Part shown: positions 51,915 to 60,359 of the stretch, piece after piece | Layout: the number at the start of each line of letters is the position of its first letter | Position numbering within the stretch: position 1 is the first letter of the stretch | Source: Chryseobacterium viscerum | GTDB taxonomy: Bacteria; Bacteroidota; Bacteroidia; Flavobacteriales; Weeksellaceae | NCBI RefSeq assembly: GCF_002899945.2 | Contig: NZ_PPEG02000005.1 | Location: 1 to 64,000, forward strand | Length of the DNA stretch: 64,000 bases | Direction: 5' to 3' | Translations under genes and position numbers: made by a program | The notes under the pieces: model-generated | Told to the model about the DNA's origin: nothing | The model's database searches: none | The model's input: only the letters and a program-made list of their open reading frames with translations

Positions 51915-51934
51915 GTTTGAATTTTATAATTTTG
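51915..51934 (+). promoter_or_regulatory. araC-like gene promoter overlapping its own operator
   Basis: The -7 box TAATTTTG (51927-51934) ends 4 nt before ATG 51939 and overlaps GTTTGAATTTTATAATT, which recurs at 52839-52855 in front of the aldo/keto reductase. Confidence 0.5.
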
Positions 51935-51938
51935 AAGG

Positions 51939-52844
51939 ATGGAATCAAACGAATCACTCAAAGGTTTTTATGAAAGAAATGCTCCCAATCTGGCATCACA
52001 ATGTATTGGGGTCAACAAGATGGGGCATTTCAATGTGTTTTCACGGGAATATTGTTCTCCATTGACACCCTACAGCAGAAGAGATTATTATAAGATTTCG
52101 CTCATCATAGGAAAAGGGAAGCTTCATTACGCTGATAAATGGATTAAAGTGGATCGCCCTGCATTATTGTTTTCAAACCCTATTATTCCTTATTCATGGG
52201 AAGCAGATGACGAAGATCAGAAAGGCTGGTTTTGCTTGTTTACAGATCAGTTTCTGCATAATGGAAACCGTATGGGAAACCTTCAGGATTCTCCGCTTTT
52301 CAAGATTGGAGGAACTCCGGTTTTCTTTATAGATGAAGAACAACAGAAAACACTTGCGGATATTTATACGAAAATGATGACGGAAATTCAGTCAGATTAT
52401 ATTCATAAATATGATATGCTCAGAGCGTATCTGCATCTGATGATTCATGAAACCATGAGAATGCAGCCGGCAGAAAGTTTTGAACCTTATCAGAATGCTT
52501 CCCAAAGAGTTGCTTCCTTATTTATGGAACTTTTGGAAAGACAATTTCCTATTGACAGTCCTGAAGCTTTCTTAAAATTAAAAACACCCAACGATTATGC
52601 TCAAAGTCTTTCCATTCATGTAAATTCATTGAACCGTTCTGTAAAAGAGATGACTGGGAAAACAACCAGCCAGCAGATTACAGGAAGGATTATTCAGGAA
52701 GCCAATGCCCTGCTGCAACATACAGATTGGAATATCTCTGAAATTGCCTATGGATTGGGCTTTGAGGAACCCGCTTATTTTACCAATTACTTTAAAAAAC
52801 AAACAGGAATTACTCCCAACGCCCTAAGAATGGATGTTGTTTGA
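51939..52844 (+). CDS. AraC-family regulator of the adjacent aldo/keto reductase
   Basis: 301 residues: a cupin-like sensor (about 20-120, RDYYKISLIIGKGKLHYADKWIKVDRPALLFSNP) and a C-terminal AraC domain (about 205-300) with MTGKTTSQQITGRIIQEANALLQHTDWNISEIAYGLGFEEPAYFTNYFKKQTGITPNALR. Its stop (GTTTGA) forms part of a 17-bp motif that also precedes its own start. The reductase gene follows 86 nt later with its own -7 box. Ligand unknown. Confidence 0.85.
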   Translation: MESNESLKGFYERNAPNLASQCIGVNKMGHFNVFSREYCSPLTPYSRRDYYKISLIIGKGKLHYADKWIKVDRPALLFSNPIIPYSWEADDEDQKGWFCLFTDQFLHNGNRMGNLQDSPLFKIGGTPVFFIDEEQQKTLADIYTKMMTEIQSDYIHKYDMLRAYLHLMIHETMRMQPAESFEPYQNASQRVASLFMELLERQFPIDSPEAFLKLKTPNDYAQSLSIHVNSLNRSVKEMTGKTTSQQITGRIIQEANALLQHTDWNISEIAYGLGFEEPAYFTNYFKKQTGITPNALRMDVV

Positions 52845-52904
52845 ATTTTATAATTCTTAGTTTGAATTCTATATCGCAGTTGACCTCTGCATGTTCTAAT
52901 TTTG
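52839..52904 (+). promoter_or_regulatory. Operator pair and -7 box of the aldo/keto reductase gene
   Basis: GTTTGAATTTTATAATT at 52839 and GTTTGAATTCTATA at 52860 are direct repeats with a 21-bp period, typical of AraC-family half-sites; TAATTTTG at 52897-52904 is the -7 box, 26 nt before ATG 52931. Confidence 0.55.
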
Positions 52905-52930
52905 TCCTATAAAATTAAATCATACCTATC

Positions 52931-53932
52931 ATGAAATTTAAAAAATTAGGAAACACAGAAGAACAATTATCAGCAATCGGTTTAGGATGCATGGGAATGA
53001 GTTTTGCTTATGGGCCAACAGATGAACAGGAAAGTATCAATACCTTACACAGAGCTTTAGATCTTGGGGTAAACTTTTGGGATACTGCAGATATGTATGC
53101 CAATGGAGAAAATGAAAAACTGATCTCTAAGGTGTTGGTTCCGAACAGGGATAAGATTTTTATTGCCACCAAATTCGGATTCAGGTTTAAAGATGGTAAA
53201 GCAAGCCACAATGGTGCTCCCGGAACTTATTTTGACGGTTCTCCGGAGTGGATCAGAAAGGCAGTAGATTTAAGCCTTCAAAGATTAAAAATAGATACTA
53301 TTGACCTGTACTATGCTCACAGAGTAGACCCAAATGTTCCTGTAGAAGAAACAGTGGGAGCAATGGCAGAGCTGGTAAAAGCAGGAAAGGTGAAATATAT
53401 CGGATTATCTGAAGCTTCAGCAGAATCTATCAGAAAAGCAAACAAAATTCATCCGATTACAGCGTTACAGTCAGAATATTCTATCCTTACCAAAGATGTT
53501 GAACAAGAAATCTTACCAACGATCAGAGAACTGGGAATTTCTTTAGTGCCTTATTCTCCACTTGCAAGAGGTCTTTTCACCAATATTTATGATGTGCAGA
53601 ACCTTGGTGATGACGACTTCAGAAAATCATTACCGCGTTATCAGCAGGAATATCTTGAAAATAATACCAAACTGGCTAACGAAATCAATGAATTTGCGGC
53701 TTCCAAAGGAGTGAAAGGAACTCAGCTCGCCCTGGCCTGGGTATTGAATCAGGGAGACGATATCATCCCGATTCCGGGTACCAAACGAATCAAATATCTG
53801 GAAGAAAATATTGCGGCCGTCAATATAGACCTCTCCCAGTCAGATCTCGATACCATTGATGCCATTCTCAAAAAATACCCGAATGTAGGGGAAAGATACA
53901 CTGAAGGTTCAATGAAACTGGTCAACAACTAA
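52931..53932 (+). CDS. Aldo/keto reductase
   Basis: 333 residues. The AKR signature GLGCMGMSFAYGPTDEQESINTL at the start, the catalytic tetrad pieces in WDTADMYANGENE (Asp, Tyr), ATKFG (Lys) and YYAHRVD (His), and the NADP-binding end PIPGTKRIKYLEENIAAV. It reduces aldehydes or ketones with NADPH in the cytosol. Likely induced through the AraC-type protein encoded just upstream. Confidence 0.92.
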   Translation: MKFKKLGNTEEQLSAIGLGCMGMSFAYGPTDEQESINTLHRALDLGVNFWDTADMYANGENEKLISKVLVPNRDKIFIATKFGFRFKDGKASHNGAPGTYFDGSPEWIRKAVDLSLQRLKIDTIDLYYAHRVDPNVPVEETVGAMAELVKAGKVKYIGLSEASAESIRKANKIHPITALQSEYSILTKDVEQEILPTIRELGISLVPYSPLARGLFTNIYDVQNLGDDDFRKSLPRYQQEYLENNTKLANEINEFAASKGVKGTQLALAWVLNQGDDIIPIPGTKRIKYLEENIAAVNIDLSQSDLDTIDAILKKYPNVGERYTEGSMKLVNN

Positions 53933-53945
53933 AGACTATTATATA

Positions 53946-53986
53946 AAAACTGAGTTCCTGCTTATGATGGGAGCTCAGTTTTTTGT
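53946..53986 (+). terminator. Aldo/keto reductase terminator
   Basis: AAAACTGAG / CTCAGTTTT with a T-rich tail; the 19-nt loop has a further weak pairing inside. Confidence 0.65.
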
Positions 53987-54029
53987 TATTATTCTAAATG
54001 AGGAATGTATAATAATGAAAAACTAAATT

Positions 54030-55022
54030 ATGAACAGAAGAGAATTATTAAAGAGTGGTTTATTGGCAGGAACATTAAGTGTGATTCCTTTTTCAAGTGT
54101 ATGGGCAGAAACTCCAAAAACGCCTGAAAAAACAGGAGACGATCTTTCAGGCTTTAAAAAACTGAAGCTTGGAGAACTGGAACTGTTTGTTCTTACAGAC
54201 GGATATATTCATGAAGAAAATCTCAACTCATTTGCTCCCAGAGGAACTGTTTCAGAGGTGAAATCAATCCTTAAAGATAATTTCAGACCTGAGAATTATA
54301 TTGATATGGCCATGAATATCCTATTGGTGAAAACAAAGAATAAACTCATCCTGTTAGATACCGGAATGGGTATTTTTGCTGATGAAAGAACAGGATTTCT
54401 ATTAAAAAGCCTCCAAAAGGCCGGATTTTCACCAAAAGATATTACGGATATTTTTATCTCCCATGCACACCCTGATCATATTGGAGGCATCGTTGATAAA
54501 AAACAGAATCTCGTTTTTCCGAACGCCAATATTTTCATTTCAAAAATTGAACATGACTTTTGGATGAAAGCCTCTATTAAAGATTTTAATAACAGTGCCC
54601 TGAAAACGCAGCCTGAATTTCTTAATCAGATTATCCCCTCCATTCAGAATGTTCTGAAAACAATTCAGCCAAAGCTTAAATTCTATGACCTTAATAATCC
54701 CTTCTATGATTATTTCAGTTTTCAGCTGGCTCCAGGCCATACCCCCGGTTTAGTCGTGACAACCATATCTTCCGGAAATGAAAAGCTGATCTACATTGCA
54801 GATTTGATTCATTCCGATGTTATTCTTTTTCCACATCCTGAGTGGGGTTACTTTGGGGATACCGATCTGGATATTGCAACCGCTTCAAGAAAAAAGCTTC
54901 TTCAGCAACTGGCAGATACTAAAATCAGAGCATTTGCCTATCATTTGCCATGGCCGGGTCTTGGTTTTACAAAGACAAAATCCGGTGCATTTGAATGGTT
55001 CCCGGAAAGTTTTATGAATTAG
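54030..55022 (+). CDS. Tat-exported MBL-fold hydrolase
   Basis: 330 residues. The N-terminus MNRRELLKSGLLAGTLSVIP is a twin-arginine signal with a hydrophobic core and a likely cut near SVWA-ET. Zinc site SHAHPDHIGG (about 154-163), with APGHTPG and IADLIHSD. This is the lactonase/AHL-type subgroup of MBL-fold proteins. Tat export suggests it folds with metal before leaving the cytosol. Substrate unknown. Confidence 0.85.
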   Translation: MNRRELLKSGLLAGTLSVIPFSSVWAETPKTPEKTGDDLSGFKKLKLGELELFVLTDGYIHEENLNSFAPRGTVSEVKSILKDNFRPENYIDMAMNILLVKTKNKLILLDTGMGIFADERTGFLLKSLQKAGFSPKDITDIFISHAHPDHIGGIVDKKQNLVFPNANIFISKIEHDFWMKASIKDFNNSALKTQPEFLNQIIPSIQNVLKTIQPKLKFYDLNNPFYDYFSFQLAPGHTPGLVVTTISSGNEKLIYIADLIHSDVILFPHPEWGYFGDTDLDIATASRKKLLQQLADTKIRAFAYHLPWPGLGFTKTKSGAFEWFPESFMN

Positions 55023-55101
55023 GTAGTAGGTTGCAGGTAGCAGAGATTAGGTAATAGGGATTAGGGATACGCTGACCAGAATTACTAAATACGTGCTCGG
55101 C

Positions 55102-55156
55102 ATTCCCCTCCTTTGGAGGGGTGGCAAAAATTCAAAGAATTTTTGACGGGGTGGTT
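55102..55156. repeat. Solitary compound hairpin of the DUF559 unit type, copy S1
   Basis: ATTCCCCTCC-TTT-GGAGGGG, then TGGCAAAAATTC-AAA-GAATTTTTG, then ACGGGGTGGTT: the same three parts as each end of the DUF559 unit but with no gene. Preceded by TACGTGCTC as in S2 (TATGTGCTC), and by AG-rich text that also precedes S2. It lies in the 293-bp gap 55023-55315. Confidence 0.75.
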
Positions 55157-55184
55157 AATCAGATAGGTTATAGATTCAATAGAA

Positions 55185-55235
55185 GCGGACCAAAGTCCGC
55201 TTTCATAAACAAAACCCATTCATCCGGCTTTAGCC
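55185..55235. repeat. Paired short palindromes, copy R4 (GCGGACCAAAGTCCGC + GGCTTTAGCC)
   Basis: Same arrangement as R1-R3 but with the loop reading CAAA rather than TTTA; both stems pair fully. Confidence 0.6.
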
Positions 55236-55249
55236 AAAACGTATAAAAT

Positions 55250-55282
55250 AACAGATCCTCCCGGGCAACGAGAGGATCTGTT
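55250..55282 (-). terminator. Terminator of the DUF1223-DoxX operon
   Basis: 11-bp stem AACAGATCCTC / GAGGATCTGTT, minus-strand tail ATTTTAT. Confidence 0.75.
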
Positions 55283-55315
55283 TCAACATAAGAAAAAATT
55301 AGAGTTTTATAATTA

Positions 55316-55708
55316 TCAAGCCTCTCCAAATATAAGCTCAGAAGAATACAGTTTCCTGAACATCAGATAAGTCATTGTAAGTACAGAGAAAGCAACTATT
55401 GCATCTATTGTAGATGGAAAACCAAGTACCGCGATTTTTGAGAAGAAGGCAAAGAGGATATCGAAAAACATTCCTGCAAATACCCATTCTTTTAATCTTA
55501 ATAGCTTATTGGGTAGTAGAAGAACAAGAACCCCTGCAATTTTGAAAACGCCTAATATATAAATGAAATGAGGTGGATAGCCGAGCTGCTGAGTGATGTC
55601 CCAGACAACCGGATTTTTTGTGAGTTCAAAAAAACCGCTGGCTCCGAACCATAATGACATAAAAATGGCTCCTGCCCAATAAATGATTTTTGTTGTTTTT
55701 GTTTTCAT
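55316..55708 (-). CDS. DoxX-family membrane protein
   Basis: 130 residues with four spans: WAGAIFMSLWFGASGFFELT (with the typical GxxxF), FIYILGVFKIAGVLVLLLP, EWVFAGMFFDILFAFFSKIAVLG and AIVAFSVLTMTYLMFRK. Members of the DoxX group often relate to redox or thiol stress. It follows the DUF1223 gene by 38 nt on the minus strand and shares its promoter, as far as can be seen. Confidence 0.8.
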   Translation of the reverse strand: MKTKTTKIIYWAGAIFMSLWFGASGFFELTKNPVVWDITQQLGYPPHFIYILGVFKIAGVLVLLLPNKLLRLKEWVFAGMFFDILFAFFSKIAVLGFPSTIDAIVAFSVLTMTYLMFRKLYSSELIFGEA

Positions 55709-55746
55709 TGTTGTAATTTTTAATGATGATTGTGTTGTATAGAATT

Positions 55747-56523
55747 TTACTTGAAAGCAGTTTTTGCTGATCCTGATATCTGTCCTGTTTTTACATTCTG
55801 AATAAAGGCTATCACCTCCCAGTTGTCTGCTGAGAAACCTTCCGGAAGTTTGAAAGTGGTTGTTCCTTCCAGCTGCCTATTCAATGAGATCTGGTTTTGT
55901 TGGTGAACAATCTGCCAATGGTGCAAATGACGGCCTTCATTTTCACCTTTACCTACCTGGGTGGAAGAATGCTTTTCAACCAGATTAATGAGAAGCATGT
56001 TCTTAGGATCAGTGGCAGACGTTTTATACTGTACATTGATATCCTTCTGGGAAATAGTTGCCGATAGCTCTACGTTTGTTTTTTTAGGATTAAACAAGGC
56101 TTCCTGAATTGCATCTTTGATAGAATTTTCATTAGACCCTACAAATTCCGTTTTCCCATTGACAACCAGTTGAGGAGTATAAACTTGTGAGTTCAGTATA
56201 CGGCTGTACTGCTGTTGTCGCTGTGAATTTTCAGCAGTGCTGAATCGGTCTTTCCATCCGAGGCGGTTCCAGTAATCGACATGGTAGGAGAGAAGATAAA
56301 CGGGTTCATCTTTATATTCTTTTTCAATTTTTCCCATCAGCTCATCTGCCGGAGGACAGCTGGAGCAGCCTTCTGAAGTGAAAAGTTCCAAAACGGCAAA
56401 GCCATTATTTTCAGAAGTTGAATGCTGTGTCGTCTTTTGGACTTTATCTTTATAAATAAATGCTGATGTAGCAAATAATAATACGGTGAAAGCGCTTACT
56501 GTGATTAAGTTTTTTAGTATCAT
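55747..56523 (-). CDS. DUF1223 thioredoxin-like secreted protein
   Basis: 258 residues, with an N-terminal hydrophobic signal (LITVSAFTVLLFATSAFIY). The core LELFTSEGCSSCPPADELMGKI holds the CSSC motif typical of DUF1223, followed by VYLLSYHVDYWNRLGWKDRFS and YTPQLVVNGKTEFVGS. The fold is thioredoxin-like, exposed to the periplasm. Enzymatic role unknown; the DoxX gene next to it fits a redox context. -7 box TACTTTTG at 56540-56547 (minus). Confidence 0.85.
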   Translation of the reverse strand: MILKNLITVSAFTVLLFATSAFIYKDKVQKTTQHSTSENNGFAVLELFTSEGCSSCPPADELMGKIEKEYKDEPVYLLSYHVDYWNRLGWKDRFSTAENSQRQQQYSRILNSQVYTPQLVVNGKTEFVGSNENSIKDAIQEALFNPKKTNVELSATISQKDINVQYKTSATDPKNMLLINLVEKHSSTQVGKGENEGRHLHHWQIVHQQNQISLNRQLEGTTTFKLPEGFSADNWEVIAFIQNVKTGQISGSAKTAFK

Positions 56524-56539
56524 TTCTTTTAATTTGATT

Positions 56540-56547
56540 CAAAAGTA
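56540..56547 (-). promoter_or_regulatory. -7 box of DUF1223-DoxX
   Basis: TACTTTTG on the minus strand, 16 nt before the start at 56523. The gap 56548-56869 holds AGCTGGAAGCTGGAAG-like low-complexity sequence and the terminator at 56771-56799, and no gene. Confidence 0.5.
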
Positions 56548-56770
56548 GATACTCTGGAAAGGCAGAAGAATAGAAAACAGGTTCAAACGGACAAATCAAA
56601 CGGTGAATCCGGAAATTGGGAAGGGAAAGATTTTAAGCTGGAAGCTGGAAGCGTGAAGTTGGCAGTTTCTGAACTGCAAAAAGGAAGAACGTTTTATATT
56701 TTTTAATATTGAAAGATAAAATAAACAGGGTAGAACTTAAAGACTGAAGCACATCAAATAAAAACAAAAG

Positions 56771-56799
56771 ATAACCCTGACCATATCAATCAGGGTTAT
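56771..56799 (-). terminator. Terminator of the LytS/LytTR operon
   Basis: 10-bp stem ATAACCCTGA / TCAGGGTTAT, 9-nt loop, minus-strand tail CTTTTGTTTTTATTT. Confidence 0.7.
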
Positions 56800-56869
56800 A
56801 ATATATTTCAAAAAACTTCTATATCTCAGAATGGTTTAAGGTACTTCAATCCTCCATCTTCCTACCTCA

Positions 56870-57628
56870 TTATCTGTCCTCCAGCCAGGTAAAGAAACTA
56901 TGCGTCTTCTCTTTATTGATAAGAAGTTTTTCGGGAGTTTCTACAGTGAGTTTTACCAATATTTTACGTTGAAAATAATGCTCCATCTCCTTAATCGCTT
57001 TAAAATTCACCAGATATTGCCGGTTGACTCTGAAGAATTGTTTGTCAGAGACCTGTTCCGCAACTTGTCCCAAAGGCTGAGTAAGGGAAAACTGTTCTTT
57101 GCCAAATGTTACCAGATGGGTTATTTCATTATGGATATAAAAATAGGCAATATCTTCTGTAGGGATTGTAGTATATTTCTGATTTTTAAAAACGAGAAAA
57201 TTACTCTTTCCGGCAGGCTGATTGATCTTCTGTATAAGTGATTCCAGATCCGGGAGTTCATTCTTCTGAAAGAATTTTTTCAATTCATCAACCTTTCTCA
57301 GAGCTTCTGCAATGTCTTCTTTGGAAAATGGTTTTAAAATATAATCAACACCTTTGCTTTTAAAAGCGTCCAGCGTATATTGATCAAAGGCGGTACAAAA
57401 AACCACTGGGCAGGTAATGTCCACCGATTTGAAAATCTCAAATGAAAGACCGTCCGAAAGCTGGATATCCATAAAAATAAGATCAGGTTTGATCGTACTC
57501 AATCCTTCAATACTTGTTTCAATACTGTCATAAACACCCAATATCTTTGAGCCCGGTTTTAAATCTAAAATTAAATTCTGAAGGGATTTGGCAGCCCTGA
57601 ATTCGTCTTCAATGATGATGATATTCAT
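56870..57628 (-). CDS. LytTR-family response regulator
   Basis: 252 residues. Receiver domain (about 1-120): IIIEDEFRAAKSLQNL, DLIFMDIQLSDG (phosphoacceptor Asp near 54), CTAFDQYTLDAFK and DYILKPFSKED. C-terminal LytTR DNA-binding domain (about 145-250): KNQKYTTIPTEDIAYFYIHNEITHLVTF and FFRVNRQYLVNFKAIKEMEHYF. It overlaps the kinase gene by 20 bp and is co-transcribed with it. Targets unknown. Confidence 0.9.
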   Translation of the reverse strand: MNIIIIEDEFRAAKSLQNLILDLKPGSKILGVYDSIETSIEGLSTIKPDLIFMDIQLSDGLSFEIFKSVDITCPVVFCTAFDQYTLDAFKSKGVDYILKPFSKEDIAEALRKVDELKKFFQKNELPDLESLIQKINQPAGKSNFLVFKNQKYTTIPTEDIAYFYIHNEITHLVTFGKEQFSLTQPLGQVAEQVSDKQFFRVNRQYLVNFKAIKEMEHYFQRKILVKLTVETPEKLLINKEKTHSFFTWLEDR

Positions 57629-58622
57629 AGATTAATGGTAGTTTTATCTGAAAATTTTTTTCGTCTGAATAAATAGTCACATCCTTTTCCAGTAAATGCC
57701 TGTAACGCATTTTGATGTTGTCAAGTCCTACGCCCAGAGAATCTTCAATGTTTACTTTTCGCTGTATAGGATTTTCAATGATAATTTTAGCGTCAGCGTT
57801 GTAGATTTTAATATGCAAAGGCTTGCTCTGCGAAACGATATTATGTTTGATGCAGTTTTCTACCAGAAGCTGAAGGGTAAAAGGAGGGATGAGGGTTTGA
57901 CCAATTTCTTTCCCAAGCTCATTGGTAAATTTAATGCCTTCGCCAAAACGGGCTTTCTGAAGAAAAAGATAGGCGTCTACTATTTTCATTTCTTCCTGAA
58001 CACTGATGAGGTCTAGTTTTCTGCTTTCGAGGGTAAATCTGTAGAAATCAGAAAGTTTTACAATAAAATCAACCGTTTCTTCATCACGGGTTTCTGCCAT
58101 CAGTTTTAACGTATTCAGGCTGTTGAAAAGAAAGTGTGGATTGATCTGCTGTTTTAATAATTCATATTGGGCGCCCAGATTATCACTTTTTACCTTTTCC
58201 AGTTCCAGCTGTATCTGCTGGCCCGTATAATTATTCTGAAGCAGATGCAGGAACATATAACACACCAGATTGATTAAAATTCCCCTTACTTCAATCATCA
58301 GCATAACCGGCCCGAAATTGATATGAGAAAGAATGAGTTGCTGGATCCATGCCAGCCCAAACATGATTACCATACCAAAAGCGAGCACCACCATCAATCT
58401 TGAATACGATATATGCTGTCTTCGTTTTTCTGTACGGTTCAGCATATAAATATTGATATACCACATGATGACAGAAAATGCTGCCGTAATCCCTGAGTTG
58501 ACAACCGCTTCTTTCCAGTTGAACTCATGAGAAGCAAGCTGAGGGACGGAAGATAAAAGACCCAGAAAAATAGAGCTTATCCAGATAATGACCTGTGAGA
58601 TTTTTATTTTTTGCTGTTGCAT
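57609..58622 (-). CDS. LytS-like sensor histidine kinase
   Basis: 337 residues. Four membrane spans (about 8-30, 38-58, 75-97, 105-127) are followed by the kinase part: QYELLKQQINPHFLFNSLNTLKLMAE (phosphoacceptor His near 160) and an ATPase domain PPFTLQLLVENCIKHNI ... GVGLDNIKMRYRHLLEK. This is the His_kinase/LytS type that works with LytTR regulators. No extracellular sensing domain, so the spans may sense the signal. Overlaps the regulator gene. Confidence 0.9.
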   Translation of the reverse strand: MQQQKIKISQVIIWISSIFLGLLSSVPQLASHEFNWKEAVVNSGITAAFSVIMWYINIYMLNRTEKRRQHISYSRLMVVLAFGMVIMFGLAWIQQLILSHINFGPVMLMIEVRGILINLVCYMFLHLLQNNYTGQQIQLELEKVKSDNLGAQYELLKQQINPHFLFNSLNTLKLMAETRDEETVDFIVKLSDFYRFTLESRKLDLISVQEEMKIVDAYLFLQKARFGEGIKFTNELGKEIGQTLIPPFTLQLLVENCIKHNIVSQSKPLHIKIYNADAKIIIENPIQRKVNIEDSLGVGLDNIKMRYRHLLEKDVTIYSDEKNFQIKLPLIYEYHHH

Positions 58623-58767
58623 GAAATCTGCTGATTTGAAAAGGTTAAATTAATGTTTTTTATTGAAAATATTATGATAAATAGTGAAGGGAAACTGTTG
58701 TTCGCATTCACTATTCATCGGCTTTATCAAATTAAACATTTATAAAAAGTATCTCTGAAGTTGCCTT

Positions 58768-59211
58768 TTACGGTCTGCTGACAGGGGTGTAACTCATGAA
58801 ATACCGGATTCTTTCTTCTTTGTCAGGTGAAGCGGAATTAGGCTGATCATTTTTAATATCATAAGAAACGCTTCCGGTATTATCCACCTGAACAGTTTCA
58901 ATACTGACTAATTCTCCAGTGATGGTTCCGCCAATATATTGAGGGTTATCATGATAACGCCAGGTAACCAGTTTCATCACAGCACCAGCTTCCGGTGCCT
59001 GACTTTCTTTGGATAAAGATTCCAGCGCTTTTTCATTTCCATATAAAGCGGACATAGTCTCTTTCTTAGGATGTAAAGATGTTGAAATGAATTTAAGATT
59101 CCCCGGGTCAAAAACAGCTCTCACAAGTCCATTATCTTTATCATTATTCTCTTTGCTGCATGCGGTAAGGGAAACAAGGCTTACTAATAAAATCAAGATG
59201 GTATTTTTCAT
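58768..59211 (-). CDS. Lipoprotein resembling the P460 domain of its neighbour, without haem motif
   Basis: 147 residues: signal MKNTILILLVSLVSLTACS (lipobox LTAC). The middle MSALYGNEKALESL ... AGAVMKLVTWRYHDNPQYIGGTITGELVSIETVQVD lines up with MSTLF..VIYGNDIAVKAV ... GSIVVKSVWKQQ of the larger protein upstream, but no CxxCH is present. So it looks like a haemless relative of a cytochrome P460. Overlaps the upstream gene by 4 bp (ATGA), so translation is coupled. Confidence 0.65.
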   Translation of the reverse strand: MKNTILILLVSLVSLTACSKENNDKDNGLVRAVFDPGNLKFISTSLHPKKETMSALYGNEKALESLSKESQAPEAGAVMKLVTWRYHDNPQYIGGTITGELVSIETVQVDNTGSVSYDIKNDQPNSASPDKEERIRYFMSYTPVSRP

Positions 59212-60188
59212 TTTTTCTGTAAATTTTGGATTAATCTTTGGGTATTTACTTTCATAGGGACATCAAACAGATAGCCTGTTTTTTCTGCTAATTGTCTGTG
59301 GCAGGCAATACAGGATTCTTTGGCGAAAGAGGCTGTTTTTCCAGTTGGATGCAGTTCATCTCCTGAGAATTTTGCAAATCCCCAGCCCTCAGTATCTTTA
59401 TAGTGTTGGGCATCTTTTACCATAAACTGTGCATTGACGAATTTTCCCGGTCTGATCTCTCCATCAGGCAGTTTCTGTTGTTTCCATACAGACTTTACTA
59501 CAATACTTCCGTCTGGCCATGGGTGAAAGTTTTCTGTTTCTACAGCTTTTACAGCGATATCATTTCCATAGATTACACGGATAGAGTTATCAAACAGCGT
59601 ACTCATGCTGATCACTTTCCAGTTTTTGAAATCAGGAGTGTATTGAACTCCGTTGGGTGAAACCGGAAATTTTGCTGGAGTCGTAGCGGGTGTAGTGGAG
59701 GATGAATGAGGTTCCATCTTATTTTGAGCTGATGGGCTTACAGAAGATAATGAAAGCGTGTATTTTCTAATGACTTCAATATCTTGTGTTGTAATCTTAG
59801 CAGAAGGATGCAGAAGTGTATATTCATGGAGAGGCATTTTCCCACTCTGCATCATATTGAGAATCGCATACATTTTTCCCTGATGTTCGGCTGGGGAGTA
59901 CTTTTCCCATTCCGAAAAATTAAGAACCTCTCTGGCTCTTTTGATGTCTTTATTCACCGCCCAGGAAACAGGAGCAATTTTATCATACCAATTTAGGTTT
60001 TGCTTGTTAGAATGACAGCTGAAACATGAGTTTTCAAGAATACTGATGACTTCCCTTGGTGCTTCAATTTTTCCTGTAACCGGTTTTCCTTCTAAAGGTG
60101 TACTGAATAGCTGCAGCCCTCCGAAGATTCCTAATATCGCCAGAAAGACTATCGCAATGGGATTTCTTTTTTTCTTTACGGTATCCAT
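59208..60188 (-). CDS. Haem-binding / cytochrome P460-like protein
   Basis: 326 residues from ATG 60188 (MDTVKKKRNP); an upstream start at 60218 overlaps the -7 box. An N-terminal membrane anchor is followed by a haem-binding domain with CFSCHSNKQNLNWYDKIAPVSW (about 55-75). After a Ser/Thr/Pro linker comes a P460-like domain (about 185-325) with IYGNDIAV ... WGFAKFSGDEL and the second CIACHRQLAE. Both CxxCH motifs would bind c-type haem. Periplasmic; the donor or substrate is unknown. First gene of a two-gene operon. Confidence 0.8.
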   Translation of the reverse strand: MDTVKKKRNPIAIVFLAILGIFGGLQLFSTPLEGKPVTGKIEAPREVISILENSCFSCHSNKQNLNWYDKIAPVSWAVNKDIKRAREVLNFSEWEKYSPAEHQGKMYAILNMMQSGKMPLHEYTLLHPSAKITTQDIEVIRKYTLSLSSVSPSAQNKMEPHSSSTTPATTPAKFPVSPNGVQYTPDFKNWKVISMSTLFDNSIRVIYGNDIAVKAVETENFHPWPDGSIVVKSVWKQQKLPDGEIRPGKFVNAQFMVKDAQHYKDTEGWGFAKFSGDELHPTGKTASFAKESCIACHRQLAEKTGYLFDVPMKVNTQRLIQNLQKK

Positions 60189-60215
60189 AATGAGTATTGT
60201 TTTTATTTTCTGGAC

Positions 60216-60223
60216 CAAAAGTA
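60216..60223 (-). promoter_or_regulatory. -7 box of the P460 operon
   Basis: TACTTTTG on the minus strand, 27 nt before ATG 60188, which supports that start. Confidence 0.5.
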
Positions 60224-60318
60224 GGCGGGCAGCCTATGTTATGAAATGAGAAACAGGATAAGACAGACAAATTAAAAGGTGAATCCGGATTTTTTGGCTC
60301 CGAAAATACACAAGAAAA

Positions 60319-60343
60319 ATCCCGGTAATTGTGTTACCGGGAT
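60319..60343 (-). terminator. SDR gene terminator
   Basis: 10-bp stem ATCCCGGTAA / TTACCGGGAT, 5-nt loop, minus-strand tail TTTTCTTG. Confidence 0.75.
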
Positions 60344-60359
60344 GTATTGAAATTATAGT

